64,000 nt of DNA from Desulfacinum sp. (lineage in GTDB: Bacteria > Desulfobacterota > Syntrophobacteria > Syntrophobacterales > DSM-9756). The notes beneath the pieces were generated by a model, which saw only the letters and a list, made by a program, of their open reading frames with translations, was not told the DNA's origin and made no database searches. Of this stretch, positions 8,767 to 18,165 are shown in pieces; within the stretch, counting starts at the first letter, position 1, and each line of letters opens with the position of its first letter. Both the position numbers and the translations under genes were made by a program. The stretch is taken from positions 1 through 64,000 of the forward strand of contig JACIYN010000061.1 of NCBI GenBank assembly GCA_014359885.1, given 5' to 3'.

Positions 8767-9168
8767 ATGAAAGCGACTCTTCGCGTTTTGTACGGCGACA
8801 CGGACGCCATGGGCCAGGCCTACTACGGCAACTACATGCGCTGGTTCGAAGTGGGCCGGGCGGAATGGTTCCGGAGCCTCGGAACCAGCTACCGACGCCT
8901 GGAAGAAGACGGCATTTTCCTTCCCGTCATCGAAGCGCACTGTCGCTATTTCAAGCCGGCCTTCTACGACGACGTTCTGGAGATCGAGACCCGATTCCGG
9001 TTTTCCGGGCCGGCCCGGCTGCGGTTCGACTACACGATCACCCGAAACGGAACGGACGAACGGCTGGCCGAAGGCTACACGGTGCACGTCTGTGTGGACT
9101 CCGAGCGGCGGGTGCTCAAACCGCCTCCGGCCCTGCGCTCTCTGCTGGAAGCCGACCGAAATGACTAG
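8767..9168 (+). CDS. Acyl-CoA thioesterase, YbgC/4-hydroxybenzoyl-CoA thioesterase family
   Basis: A 133-residue hot-dog-fold protein with the family signature YGDTDAMGQAYYGNYMRWFEVGR near the N-terminus; the Asp of DTDAMG is the expected catalytic residue. An in-frame GTG two codons earlier (8761) is an alternative start. The family hydrolyses short-chain or aromatic acyl-CoA esters, and YbgC itself associates with the Tol-Pal system, but no tol genes are nearby. It is followed after 18 bases by hisA and is probably cotranscribed. Confidence 0.82.
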   Translation: MKATLRVLYGDTDAMGQAYYGNYMRWFEVGRAEWFRSLGTSYRRLEEDGIFLPVIEAHCRYFKPAFYDDVLEIETRFRFSGPARLRFDYTITRNGTDERLAEGYTVHVCVDSERRVLKPPPALRSLLEADRND

Positions 9169-9186
9169 ACTCCCCCGAGGTTCAAG

Positions 9187-9921
9187 ATGATTCTTTTCCC
9201 TGCCATCGATCTGAAGGAAGGCCGGTGTGTGCGCCTCATGCAGGGCCACATGGACAAGGCCACGGTCTACGGCACCGACCCCGTGGAGGTGGCGCTGCGC
9301 TGGGAGGCCGCGGGGGCCCAGTGGCTTCACGTGGTGGACCTGGACGGGGCCTTCGCCAAGACCCCAAAGAACCGGGACGTGGTGGCTCGCATCGTCCAGG
9401 CGGTGAAGATTCCGGTGCAGCTCGGAGGCGGCATTCGAAGCGAGGAAACGGCCGCCGCCTATCTGGACCTGGGGGTGCGGCGCGTCATCCTGGGAACCGC
9501 GGCCACTCGCGATCCGGCCATTGTGGAAAGGGTCTGCGGGAGATTTCCCGGCCGCGTGGCGCTGGGAATCGATGCGCGAAACGGGCTGGTGGCCGTGGAG
9601 GGGTGGACGGAAACCACCGATCTGCAGGCCGTTTCCTTCGCCAGGCGGTTCGAGGGGCTGCCCGTGGCCGCCCTCATCTATACGGACATTCACCGGGACG
9701 GCATGCAGTCCGGCGTGAACATCGAAGCCACCGCCGAGCTGTGCCGGGCCGTCACCATCCCTGTGATCGCCTCGGGGGGCGTGGCGGGCTGGATGGACAT
9801 CGAAGCCCTTCTGCCGCTGGTACCCTTGGGTCTGGAAGGGGTCATCACGGGTCGGGCGCTGTATACGGGGGCCCTGGACCTGCAGGACGCGCTGCGCCGC
9901 CTCCGGGAAAGAGAGCGTTGA
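9187..9921 (+). CDS. hisA: HisA, phosphoribosylformimino-AICAR ribotide isomerase
   Basis: A 244-residue TIM barrel, the normal length for HisA. The first catalytic Asp is in FPAIDLKEGRCVRL and the second in YTDIHRDGMQSG. The phosphate-binding repeats are LGGGIRSEE and IASGGVAGWMD. It performs the Amadori rearrangement in histidine biosynthesis. It is separate from other his genes here; hisF and hisH do not follow, so the his pathway is dispersed in this genome. Confidence 0.93.
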   Translation: MILFPAIDLKEGRCVRLMQGHMDKATVYGTDPVEVALRWEAAGAQWLHVVDLDGAFAKTPKNRDVVARIVQAVKIPVQLGGGIRSEETAAAYLDLGVRRVILGTAATRDPAIVERVCGRFPGRVALGIDARNGLVAVEGWTETTDLQAVSFARRFEGLPVAALIYTDIHRDGMQSGVNIEATAELCRAVTIPVIASGGVAGWMDIEALLPLVPLGLEGVITGRALYTGALDLQDALRRLRERER

Positions 9922-10295
9922 AACAATGGCTTAAGGCGAGGTTGTAACGGAGCTCTGCAGGCGGCGATCTACTCCCGCCCCTCCCCAAGAGGTCCATCCC
10001 TTTGTGTCGGGGGGGCTTTATATGAAACGCGACCTCGTTGCGTTGGTGCGCGCGGCCTGTAGGGGCGAATAATCATTCGCCCCTACAGGGGTCTGCTTCC
10101 CAAAGGTGCGTTTCATCCTTCCTTGTCACGGACTTCCGTGATGGGGGTTTGTCTGAAAGATTCGGCCATTGAACGCGAATGGGTGACAATGGGCATGAGC
10201 GGGGGGTGGCGGAGCCGCCATGAAGGCTAGGCCCGTCCGCCAGCAACTGAAAGTGAGCAAGTCGTCCACCTGGGGCGGACGACGGGAGGGAATCC
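9922..10295. other. Spacer with one GAAACGC hairpin element; no rpsU
   Basis: This spacer holds the hairpin repeat at 10023-10115 and then sequence related to that after the copy at 14507-14599 (GTCACGG, GATGGGGGTT, GAACGCGAA). The rpsU gene that often precedes yqeY is absent. Confidence 0.5.
10023..10115 (+). repeat. GAAACGC hairpin element, copy 2
   Basis: Bounded by TGAAACGCGACC and GGTGCGTTTCA, with the central palindrome TAGGGGCGAATAATCATTCG. It has the same length (93 bases) and nearly the same sequence as the copy at 14507-14599. Confidence 0.82.
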
Positions 10296-10742
10296 ATGGA
10301 GCTTTTGGAACGGATCGAGCAGGCCTTGAAGGAGGCCATCCGGAACCAGGACTCGGATCGGCGAAACGCCATCCGCATGCTGCTGACCGCCATCAAGAAC
10401 AAGGAAAAGGAACTGAGGCGGACGCTCCAGGACCAGGAGATCCAGCAGCTCATCGCCTCGGCCATCAAGCAGCGCAAGGATTCCATCGACCAGTACGAAA
10501 AGGGCGGCAGGACCGATCTGGCCGATGCGGAAAGAAGGGAGATGGGCATCCTCCAGGAATTCCTGCCCGAACAGCTCACGCCCGAGGCCCTCAAGAAGCT
10601 CGTCCAGGAAGCCATCCGGGAGGTGGGAGCCACCTCCGTAAAGGATCTCGGCAAGGTCATGAAGGCCCTCATGCCCAAGGTGGCCGGGCGCGCCGACGGC
10701 AAGGCCGTCAACGAGATGGTTCGCCAAGAGTTGAACGGCTGA
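10296..10742 (+). CDS. yqeY: GatB/YqeY domain protein
   Basis: A 148-residue helical protein with the YqeY pattern: N-terminal RRNAIRMLLTAIKNKEKEL, central SIDQYEKGGRTDLADAERREMGIL and C-terminal LGKVMKALMPKVAGRADGKAVNEMV. The C-terminal part resembles the tRNA-binding tail domain of GatB; the cellular function is not settled. The start is preceded by GGGAGGGAATCC. Gene order yqeY-dnaG-rpoD is a common macromolecular-synthesis arrangement. Confidence 0.9.
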   Translation: MELLERIEQALKEAIRNQDSDRRNAIRMLLTAIKNKEKELRRTLQDQEIQQLIASAIKQRKDSIDQYEKGGRTDLADAERREMGILQEFLPEQLTPEALKKLVQEAIREVGATSVKDLGKVMKALMPKVAGRADGKAVNEMVRQELNG

Positions 10743-10854
10743 CCGCCCACCCCACCTTTCTTGTTGATTTCCCAGCGCGGCGCTGATAAACATAACAGGT
10801 TTGCTTTCAACAAAGGCAAACAACCCAAAAGAGACGAGGGGGCGGCGCAGCGCA

Positions 10855-12639
10855 GTGACCACCTCGGACGTGGCTTCACGTATCAAGCAGGCTGTTGATG
10901 CCGTTGATCTGATCGGTCAAGTGGTGCCTTTACGCCGGGTCGGCAACAGGCACATGGGGCTTTGCCCGTTTCACCGGGAAAAGACCCCCTCCTTTCAGGT
11001 CGACGCCAGCAACGGCCTTTTCTACTGTTTCGGCTGTGGCGCAGGAGGCGATGTGATCACCTTCACCATGCGCCACTGGAACCTGGATTTTCGCGAAGCC
11101 GTCAAGTACCTGGCGGAACGCTACAACGTGGCGCTGCCGGAATTGGAACGGCGGGACGTGAAGGCCGGCCGGTCTTCCGACAGGCAGGCGCTCCTGGCGG
11201 TGCTGGAGGAGGCCTGCCGGTTCTATAGCGGGCAGTTGCACCAAAGCGAAAAAGGCCGGGTGGCCCGCGACTACATCCGTTCCCGGGGACTGACCCCCGA
11301 CGTGGTGGAAAGCCAGCGCCTGGGCTATGCCCCGGACGGATGGGACGCCCTCTTGAGCCACTTGCGCCGCCGCGGCATCTCCCAAGATCTGGGGGTGCAG
11401 GCCGGTCTTTTGGTGGCGTCCAGCAAGGGCACTTTTTACGACAGGTTCCGTCACCGGCTCATCTTTCCCATCACCAACCCCGAGGGAAAGGTGGTGGCCT
11501 TCGGCGGCCGCAGCCTGGACGGTTCCGAGCCCAAGTACCTGAACAGCCCGGAAACCCCCGTCTATCACAAGGGGCGGATGCTCTACCAGCTGGGGGCGGC
11601 CCGGCAGGCGTGCCGCGAGGTGCGTCAGGTTCTGCTGGTGGAAGGCTACATGGACCTTCTGGCCTTCCACGTCCATGGATTCTTCCGGGTGGTTGCAACG
11701 CTCGGGACGGCCTTGACCGTGCAGCAGGTTCGCCTGCTGCGGCGCATGGCGGACGAAGTGGTCCTGGTCTACGATGGGGATGAGGCGGGCCGGAGGGCCA
11801 TGTTGCGGGCCCTGCCCCTTTTCGCCCAGGAAGGGCTTGCCGCCAGTTGCCTGGTGCTGCCCGACGCCATGGACCCGGACGACTACCTGTCCCGATACGG
11901 GCTGAACGCCTTCCTGGGTCTGCTGGAAAAGAGGCGGGAACTGGTTCGATTCGCCGTGGAGCATCACCTGAGCACCTGGAACGGAACATCCCAGGACAAG
12001 GCCCGGGTGCTGCGGGATGCCCAGGAGCTGGTCCGAACCATTGCGGATCCCGTGGTGCGCCAGGAAGTGGTCGCCCAGTTGGCGGAGAGCCTGTCACTGC
12101 CCCAGCAGGTGGTGCGCCAGCAGATCTTCGCATACCCGCGGACCCGTGCCGGAAGCCCGCACGGAGGGCCGTCGGGCGCCGTCGCCCTTGTCCAGGCCTC
12201 GGATGTGCAGCCTCCGGAGGAAACCATCACGCGCATGCTCGTGCTCTATCCCGAACTGGCCCCGAAGATCCCTCTGGAGGAAGCCCTTGCGCATTTCGGA
12301 GCATCGCCGGTGCGGGCCATCGCGGCCGGCCTGCTGGAACAGCTACGGGAAAAGGGGGAAGCAAACCCGGCCTTGCTGGTCCGGGATCTGGGCGACGAGC
12401 AGGCCATAAGCCTCTTGACCCGGTATCTCATGGAACGGGAATTCGCCGATCTCGGCAGGGACGCGGCGCTCGTCCTCGTGGAGGAACGCCTTCAAGTGCT
12501 GCGCGAGCGCGCCCGAAAAAAGAGGCTGGAAGAATTGCAGCTGGAGCTCCAAAAGGCCGATCAAGAAAACAATGCCGAGATGCGCCGGCGGTTGCTGCAG
12601 GAATACCAAGACCTTTGCGCGGCCGGCAAAAGGGGTTAA
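10855..12639 (+). CDS. dnaG: DNA primase
   Basis: A 594-residue primase. The N-terminal CHC2 zinc finger is visible ([12 protein letters not shown] ... [15 protein letters not shown]). The Toprim core follows ([30 protein letters not shown]). The C-terminal ~170 residues are the helicase-interacting region. The GTG at 10855 starts the protein where other DnaG proteins start; an upstream in-frame TTG at 10801 would add 18 unconserved residues. It makes RNA primers at the replication fork. It lies directly before rpoD, with 35 bases between. Confidence 0.93.
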   Translation: MTTSDVASRIKQAVDAVDLIGQVVPLRRVGNRHMGLCPFHREKTPSFQVDASNGLFYCFGCGAGGDVITFTMRHWNLDFREAVKYLAERYNVALPELERRDVKAGRSSDRQALLAVLEEACRFYSGQLHQSEKGRVARDYIRSRGLTPDVVESQRLGYAPDGWDALLSHLRRRGISQDLGVQAGLLVASSKGTFYDRFRHRLIFPITNPEGKVVAFGGRSLDGSEPKYLNSPETPVYHKGRMLYQLGAARQACREVRQVLLVEGYMDLLAFHVHGFFRVVATLGTALTVQQVRLLRRMADEVVLVYDGDEAGRRAMLRALPLFAQEGLAASCLVLPDAMDPDDYLSRYGLNAFLGLLEKRRELVRFAVEHHLSTWNGTSQDKARVLRDAQELVRTIADPVVRQEVVAQLAESLSLPQQVVRQQIFAYPRTRAGSPHGGPSGAVALVQASDVQPPEETITRMLVLYPELAPKIPLEEALAHFGASPVRAIAAGLLEQLREKGEANPALLVRDLGDEQAISLLTRYLMEREFADLGRDAALVLVEERLQVLRERARKKRLEELQLELQKADQENNAEMRRRLLQEYQDLCAAGKRG

Positions 12640-12674
12640 GGGTTAGGAAAACCGATCGAAGGAGTGGGCGACAC

Positions 12675-14465
12675 ATGACCGAAGAGCTCAGGAAGAATGG
12701 GGGCAAAGAGGCCGCCAGACCGGCGCTGGAGGACCTGAAACGACTCATCACGGTGGGCAAGGAAAAGGGGTACCTGACCTACGATGAGCTGAACGAGGTC
12801 CTTCCGGAGGACCTGGTCACCCCCGAGAAGCTCGACGACATGATGATGATCTTCGATGAGATGAACATCGAGATCGTGGATTCGGACCAGCAGGTCAAGG
12901 TGGTTCCCGAGCGCCTGAGCGACGATCAGGACGAGGACGACGACGGCGAGGACGCCGTGGCGGACCTGGACGCCGAGAGCCGGGTCACGGACCCGGTGAA
13001 GATGTATCTGCGCGAGATGGGACAGGTCTCGCTCCTGACCCGCGAGGGGGAGGTGGAGATCGCCAAGCGCATCGAGGCCGGGGAGCGGGAGGTCTTCAAT
13101 GCCATCATGGAATCGTCCCTGGGCGTCGCCGAGGTTCTGACGATCAAGGAGGATCTGAAGAACGGGGACCTCAAGATCACGGAGGTCCTGCGCACCACCG
13201 AGGAGGACATGGGCGAGGAGGAGATCGAGGCGCTGCGGGCCAAGGTCATCGAGGCCCTGGAGGAGGTGGAGCGCCTGGACGCGGAAACCCGCGACATGCA
13301 GGTGCGCCTCATCGCGGAGGACATGGATCCCTTCGAGAAGGACCGCTTGGCCGATCAGGTCCAGCGCAACAAGGAGCGCATCGTCGATCTGCTCAAGGAC
13401 CTGCAACTGGACAAGCATCAGATCGACAAGATCGTCGAGAAACTGCGATCGTATCTGGAATCCATCGAAGCGGCGGAAAGGGACCTGGAGCACTGCCTGC
13501 TCGTGACCGGGAAGCCCTTGCAGGAGCTGCAACGCTGGTACGAGGAAGTGCGCGGCGATGCGGACGAGCTTACCCAATACGCCGAACGCCTGGGCATGAC
13601 TTCCGAAAAACTGTTGCAGCTCATCGAGAGGGCCCTGGAGGCGCGGGAGCAGATCACGGCCTTCGAGATGCGGGCCAAGATGGATTCCAAAACGCTGCGG
13701 CAAATCCTGAGGCGCGTGGAAGACGGCATGATCCGCGCCAAGCAGGCCAAGAGCGAACTCATCGAGGCCAACCTGCGCCTGGTGGTGAGCATCGCCAAGA
13801 AATATACCAACCGCGGCTTGCAATTCCTGGATCTCATCCAGGAAGGCAACATCGGACTCATGAAGGCGGTGGACAAGTTCGAGTACCAGCGGGGCTACAA
13901 GTTCAGCACCTACGCCACGTGGTGGATTCGGCAGGCCATCACGCGGGCCATTGCCGACCAGGCCCGAACCATCCGCATTCCCGTCCACATGATCGAGACC
14001 ATCAACAAGCTCATCCGCACCTCCCGGTACCTGGTTCAGGAACTGGGGCGGGAACCCACGCCGGAAGAGATTGCTGAGCGCATGGACTTTCCCGTGGAGA
14101 AGGTGCGAAAGGTCCTGAAGATCGCCAAGGAGCCCATCAGCCTGGAGACGCCCATCGGCGAGGAAGAAGACAGCCATCTCGGGGATTTCATCGAGGATAA
14201 GAAGGTGACCTCCCCCGTGGATGCCGTGATCAACCTGAACCTGAGTGAGCAGACCCAGAGGGTTCTGGCCACGCTGACGCCACGAGAGGAAAAGGTGCTG
14301 CGGATGCGCTTCGGGATCGGGGAGAAATCGGACCACACGCTGGAGGAGGTGGGCCAGGATTTCCACGTCACGCGGGAGCGGATCCGCCAGATTGAGGCCA
14401 AGGCCCTGAGAAAGCTCCGGCATCCCAGCCGCCGAAAGGAGCTGAAGAGCTTCATCGAAACCTAG
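12675..14465 (+). CDS. rpoD: RNA polymerase primary sigma factor RpoD (sigma-70)
   Basis: A 596-residue sigma factor with all regions: region 1.1 ([20 protein letters not shown]), region 1.2 ([16 protein letters not shown]), a long acidic non-conserved insert, region 2 ([11 protein letters not shown] and [19 protein letters not shown]), region 3 and region 4 with the -35-binding helix ([20 protein letters not shown]). The acidic tract [11 protein letters not shown] lies near residue 80. The ATG at 12675 follows AAGGAGTGGGC. It would recognise the TTGACA/TATAAT-type promoters seen in front of the tRNA gene and the Hdr operon. Confidence 0.96.
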   Translation: MTEELRKNGGKEAARPALEDLKRLITVGKEKGYLTYDELNEVLPEDLVTPEKLDDMMMIFDEMNIEIVDSDQQVKVVPERLSDDQDEDDDGEDAVADLDAESRVTDPVKMYLREMGQVSLLTREGEVEIAKRIEAGEREVFNAIMESSLGVAEVLTIKEDLKNGDLKITEVLRTTEEDMGEEEIEALRAKVIEALEEVERLDAETRDMQVRLIAEDMDPFEKDRLADQVQRNKERIVDLLKDLQLDKHQIDKIVEKLRSYLESIEAAERDLEHCLLVTGKPLQELQRWYEEVRGDADELTQYAERLGMTSEKLLQLIERALEAREQITAFEMRAKMDSKTLRQILRRVEDGMIRAKQAKSELIEANLRLVVSIAKKYTNRGLQFLDLIQEGNIGLMKAVDKFEYQRGYKFSTYATWWIRQAITRAIADQARTIRIPVHMIETINKLIRTSRYLVQELGREPTPEEIAERMDFPVEKVRKVLKIAKEPISLETPIGEEEDSHLGDFIEDKKVTSPVDAVINLNLSEQTQRVLATLTPREEKVLRMRFGIGEKSDHTLEEVGQDFHVTRERIRQIEAKALRKLRHPSRRKELKSFIET

Positions 14466-14903
14466 ACGGCGGTCCGAGAACCGGTTTCCTTCATCAGTCG
14501 TTTATATGAAACGCGGCCTCGCTCCGTTCGTGCGCACGACCTGTAGGGGCGAATAATCATTCGCCCCTACAGGGATCTGCTTGCCAAAGGTGCGTTTCAT
14601 CTTTCGTTGTCACGGGCCGTCCCGGATGGGGGTTAATATGAAAGAAAACCGCGAATGAACGCGAATAAACGCCAATGGCAATGAGTCCCGTGCGGTTTCG
14701 CCATGATCGGTAAGGAATCCGTCTTCTTTCGCAGCCGCGGGGCTTCAGCCCCGTGGAAAGACGCCAACGCGAGGAAGTGACGGGCAATACCCGATAGCCC
14801 ACTAGACTTCTGGAGCTTCCTACGCAACCCTCAAGGACTGCGCTCACCCTCGCCCGCCACGAACCGCCCCTCCCTTTTCTTGTGGGCCGGTGCATGCCGG
14901 ACA
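14466..14903. repeat. Repeat-filled spacer
   Basis: No gene. It contains the GAAACGC hairpin (14507-14599), a ~50-base sequence repeated in reverse complement at 3057-3111 (14637-14690, includes AACGCGAATAAACGCCAATG), and a partial composite palindrome (about 14735-14800, CCGCGGGGCTTCAGCCCCG then TACCCGATAG). Confidence 0.7.
14507..14599 (+). repeat. GAAACGC hairpin element, copy 3
   Basis: A 93-base unit from TGAAACGCGGCC to GGTGCGTTTCA around TAGGGGCGAATAATCATTCG. Located directly behind rpoD, where it could act as a transcript 3' structure. Confidence 0.82.
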
Positions 14904-16265
14904 TCAAGGACCGCCCTTGGCCAGGAGGCGCGCCGCGATGATGAGCGGATCCCAGAGGGGGGAGAAGGGCGGCGCGTAGCCCAGATCCAACTCACTCACC
15001 TCCTCGGCCGTGAGCCCCGCCGTGATGGCCGCCGCCATCACATCGATCCGCTTGGCGGCTCCTTCCTCCCCCACGATTTGTGCGCCCAGAACCGCGCCGG
15101 TCTCCGAATCGGCCAGTATTTTCACGTGGATCCTCCCGGATCCGGGAAAATAACCCGCCCGGGTGTGGCTTTCGATGGTCCGGGAGACGAAGGGCCGGCC
15201 CAATGCCTCCAGCTCCCGGGTCTGCAGGCCCGTTCGTGCGATCTCGAGAAAGCAAATCCGGGTGACGGCGGTCCCGAGAACGCCGGAAAAGGACGCCTCG
15301 CCCCCGGCCATGTTCATGCCGGCCACCCGGCCGTGTCGGTTGGCGACCGTCCCGAGAGCCACGTGGATCGGTCGGCCGGTGAGTCGGTGGAAGGATTCGG
15401 CGCAGTCCCCGGCGGCCCAGACACCTTCCACTGGGGTGGCCATGCGCCGGTCCACTCGAACGGCCCCCCGCTCCCCCAGGGGGATGCCCGCTTCCCTGGC
15501 CAGGTCCGTGTTGGGAACGACCCCCATGCCCAGCAGGACGATGTCGGTTTCCAGGGACCTCTGGGAGGTGATGACGGCTCGCACCCGGCCGTCCCGGACC
15601 TCGAAGGCTTCCAGACCCTCGTTCAGGTGGAGAGTCACCCCACGATCGGTCAGGGCCTGGGCGATGGGGACGGCCATGTCCTCGTCCAAGGTGCCCATGA
15701 CCTGAGGGGCCTTTTCAACCAGACACACCTGCATGCCCCTCAAGAGGAAAGCCTCGGCCATCTCCAGGCCGATGTATCCCCCGCCGACGATCACCGCCCT
15801 GGCCGGGCGCGTCTCGTCCAGGATCTTCCGCAAGCGGATGCCGCTTTCCAGGGTGTGCACCCCGTAGATGCCCGCGGCGTCGGCTCCCGGAACCCGAGGC
15901 CGAAAAGGCACCGCGCCGGTTGCGATCAGCAAGTGGTCGTAGGGTTCCCACCACTCGCGGTTGGCCGCCAAATCCACCACCCGCACCCTCCCCGCCTTGG
16001 GATCGATTCCCACCACTTCATGAAGAACCCGCACGTCGATCTGTTGTTTCGTTCGAAACTCTTCGGGGGTCCGCGCCACCAGAGCTCTTTCGTCATCGAC
16101 AAGCCTGCCGACGTAGTAAGGAATGCCTCAGGCCGAATAGGATGTGTGGGGGCCCCTCTCGAAGACCATGACCTGGAGATTCGGGTCTTTCCTTTTGGCC
16201 ACGGAGGCGGCGCTCATTCCCGCTGCATCCCCGCCGATGATCACCACCCTTTTGCTTGCACCCAT
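14904..16265 (-). CDS. CoA-disulfide-reductase-like flavoprotein with in-frame TGA (probable selenoprotein)
   Basis: Read through one TGA, this is a 453-residue pyridine nucleotide-disulfide oxidoreductase. It has an N-terminal FAD fold (VVIIGGDAAGMSAA, residues 7-20), an NAD(P) fold (VIVGGGYIGLE, about 158-168), VWAAGDCAE and a C-terminal dimerisation domain. The TGA (16128-16130) is codon 46 in the context HTSYSA-U-GIPYYVG, exactly where CoA-disulfide reductases and NADH oxidases of this family have their single redox Cys (SYxxCGxPY). Frame and similarity continue uninterrupted on both sides. An 8-bp stem with GGCU loop lies 14 bases downstream. I infer selenocysteine; a nonsense mutation is the alternative. 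The physiological substrate (CoA disulfide, polysulfide, O2) is not known. Confidence 0.85.
16094..16113 (-). promoter_or_regulatory. Candidate bacterial SECIS hairpin for the flavoprotein gene
   Basis: On the minus strand CGTCGGCA-GGCT-TGTCGATG forms an 8-bp stem (two G-U pairs) closed by a GGCU loop. The loop begins 23 nucleotides after the TGA, inside the range used by SelB-recognised bacterial SECIS elements, and it carries GG like the E. coli fdhF loop GGUCU. It is entirely inside the coding frame. Confidence 0.65.
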
Positions 16266-16613
16266 ACGATCCTCCGTTCCCCTTGAAGCGTTGCTCTGGT
16301 TGGCGCCCCGCCTGGGGCGCCGGCCCAAAAGCGGGCAAGTCGTCCCTAAAAAGTAGCCCATTGTCGGGCTGGGGACCAGTTCCCACAAAAAAATGGACGG
16401 CGGTGAAAAAAAAGCTTGGCATCCCAAGGCCACCGTGGTACAGGGGCGGCGCACGTCGTAAGTGGGGCGCCCCCGTGGGCCCCGTAAAACACAGTTCCAT
16501 GTACGCAGCTTGAGGTTCCGTCTTGGCCCGCCGTGGTTCTTGCCTTCCGCAAAACCCCGCGATCTCCAAAGCACGTCCCGGCATGCAGTACAGAACAACG
16601 AAGGAGTGGTTCC
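16266..16613. other. Divergent spacer before the cold-shock gene
   Basis: No convincing gene. Several small open frames exist but none has recognisable sequence or a good ribosome binding site. It must contain the promoters of the minus-strand flavoprotein and the cold-shock gene; cold-shock genes usually have long 5' leaders, which this length would allow. Confidence 0.4.
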
Positions 16614-16814
16614 ATGATGCAAGGCAATGTGAAGTGGTTCAATGAAAAGAAGGGTTACGGCTTTATCGAGACGCAGGATGCCGGGGACGTGTTCGTTCAC
16701 TATTCGGGCATCGAAGGCCGCGGCTTTCGGACCCTGACGGAAGGCGAAGCGGTCACCTTCGAGATCTCCGAAACGGCCAAGGGCCCCCAGGCCGTGAACG
16801 TCCGCCGCGCCTAA
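16614..16814 (+). CDS. Cold-shock domain protein
   Basis: A 66-residue OB-fold protein with RNP1 [10 protein letters not shown] and RNP2 DVFVHYSGI, the standard CspA-family layout. It would bind single-stranded RNA or DNA and melt secondary structure. There are two adjacent ATG codons; the first, behind AAGGAGTGG, is chosen. The unit is monocistronic and closed by a strong intrinsic terminator. Confidence 0.95.
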   Translation: MMQGNVKWFNEKKGYGFIETQDAGDVFVHYSGIEGRGFRTLTEGEAVTFEISETAKGPQAVNVRRA

Positions 16815-16835
16815 GGGCCGCCGGAAACGGACCAA

Positions 16836-16870
16836 GAAAGCCCGGGACGACGATCGTCCCGGGCTTTTTT
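16836..16870 (+). terminator. Intrinsic terminator of the cold-shock gene
   Basis: AAAGCCCGGGACGA and its complement TCGTCCCGGGCTTT make a long GC-rich stem followed by T6. Confidence 0.92.
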
Positions 16871-16908
16871 CGTCCAGGGTCCGGGGCTACAGTTCCGGTA
16901 CCTTTCCC

Positions 16909-16937
16909 TTGACACAAAGGGGCCCCGTTTCTATAAC
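16909..16937 (+). promoter_or_regulatory. Sigma-70 promoter of tRNA-Met
   Basis: TTGACA (16909-16914) and TATAAC (16932-16937) are separated by 17 bases; the tRNA begins 23 bases after the -10 box. This is close to the sigma-70 consensus, as expected for a stable RNA gene. Confidence 0.85.
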
Positions 16938-16959
16938 GTCACACACCCTAGGCAATCCC

Positions 16960-17035
16960 GGGCCCATAGCTCAGTTGGTAGAGCCACCGGCTCATAACCG
17001 GTAGGTCCCTGGTTCGAGGCCAGGTGGGCCCACCA
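16960..17035 (+). tRNA. tRNA-Met (CAT anticodon)
   Basis: A 76-base tRNA with acceptor stem GGGCCCA/TGGGCCC, D arm AGCTCAGTTGGTAGAGC, anticodon stem-loop CCGG-CTCATAA-CCGG with CAT, T loop GGTTCGAGGCC and an encoded 3' CCA. The acceptor pairs fully, so it is not an initiator tRNA (which has a mismatch at position 1). A CAT anticodon could also belong to tRNA-Ile2 after lysidine modification; the overall sequence resembles elongator Met. Confidence 0.9.
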
Positions 17036-17155
17036 TTTTTTGAAACCCGTCGTCCAGGAGAGGGAACCGGTGTCGTGCTTGTTGGAAGGAGTGGGAGTCG
17101 GACTGTCCATTCGCGGCAAACAGGGATGTCCCTCGGACCCTGTGGGCGATCCCTA

Positions 17156-17189
17156 GGGGGTGTTCCTTCAAAGGAACACCCCCTTTTTT
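17156..17189 (+). terminator. Intrinsic terminator downstream of tRNA-Met
   Basis: GGGGGTGTTCCTT and AAGGAACACCCCC form a 13-bp stem followed by T6, 120 bases after the tRNA. Confidence 0.92.
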
Positions 17190-17315
17190 GTTGCCTGCGG
17201 TCAGGCAGAGCGCGTCCGAAAATCGCCCAATGCGTCGCTCCCGAAACGGCGAAAGGCTGTAACGTCCCGTAAATCCGGGATCCCTGCTCGCGCGGGGATG
17301 ACTTGGAAGGTTGCC

Positions 17316-18143
17316 ATGACACATCCCACCGTGAATCTGCTGATCCAGTGGATCGATCGGCTGGCTCCCTTTGCAAACGCTGAAGAATGGGACAACTGCG
17401 GTCTTCTGGTGGGCGATCCCCAGGCCTCCGTCTCCCGTGTGCTGGTGGCGCTGGATCCCACGGCCCAGACCGTGGCCGAAGCGGTGGCCAAGGGCTGCCA
17501 GGCCCTCGTGACCCACCATCCCCTGCTGATCCAGCCGGTGAAGACGGTACGGTTCGACCATCCCGCGGGTGCCCTGATCGCTCGGGCCATCCGGGAGGGA
17601 GTCCACCTCATCGCGGCCCACACCAACCTGGATGTGGCCGTGGACGGCACCAACCACACCCTGGCCTCCCTGCTGCGCCTGACCGTGGAAGGCCCGCTGC
17701 AAAGAGCGGCGAATATTCGGGAGGAAGACCGGCGCTATGCCGGCCTGGGGCTCGTGGGAACCCTTCCGAAACCGTTGAGCCTGCGGCAGCTTGCCTTGGA
17801 GCTGGCCGGGCTGCTGCAAAGCCCGTGGGTGCGCTTCGTGGGAGATGCCGAACGGGAGATCTCCCGTGTGGGGCTTTGCACGGGCAGCGGCGCCGGTTTC
17901 GTGGAGCAGGCGGCAAAGGCGGGCTGCCAGGCCCTCGTTACGGGGGATGTGAAATACCACGACGCCCACGGGGCCCTGGACCGCGGCCTGGCGCTCGTGG
18001 ATGTGGGCCATTTTGCTTCCGAAAGGATCATTGTGGAGCCCCTGGCCCGGTACTTGAGCCAATGTGCCCTTCGGGAAGGTGTGGTGTTGGAGGTAACCAC
18101 CTCCAGCTTGGAGGAAGATCCTTTCCAAACGTTGGTCGTGTGA
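17316..18143 (+). CDS. Nif3-like dinuclear metal centre protein
   Basis: A 275-residue Nif3/YbgI/YqfO-family protein. Metal-binding motifs are visible: VTHHPLL (about 67-73), HTNLD (about 100-104), and GDVKYHDA plus VGHFASE in the C-terminal half. Members are hexameric toroids with two metal ions; the family is linked to GTP cyclohydrolase I-type annotations without proof. The middle regulatory domain found in longer members is absent. The TGA stop is followed after 22 bases by the CdsZ-type gene, a pairing common in deltaproteobacteria. Confidence 0.9.
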   Translation: MTHPTVNLLIQWIDRLAPFANAEEWDNCGLLVGDPQASVSRVLVALDPTAQTVAEAVAKGCQALVTHHPLLIQPVKTVRFDHPAGALIARAIREGVHLIAAHTNLDVAVDGTNHTLASLLRLTVEGPLQRAANIREEDRRYAGLGLVGTLPKPLSLRQLALELAGLLQSPWVRFVGDAEREISRVGLCTGSGAGFVEQAAKAGCQALVTGDVKYHDAHGALDRGLALVDVGHFASERIIVEPLARYLSQCALREGVVLEVTTSSLEEDPFQTLVV

Positions 18144-18165
18144 TAAAGGAACGGGAGGCCGAAAC

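Noticed and set aside
10220..10295. A possible rpsU before yqeY
   Set aside because: The space is too short and the translation has no S21 pattern.
11847..12674. N-terminal extension of rpoD across the end of dnaG
   Set aside because: The open frame is in dnaG territory in another phase; the ATG at 12675 with its ribosome site starts region 1.1 correctly.
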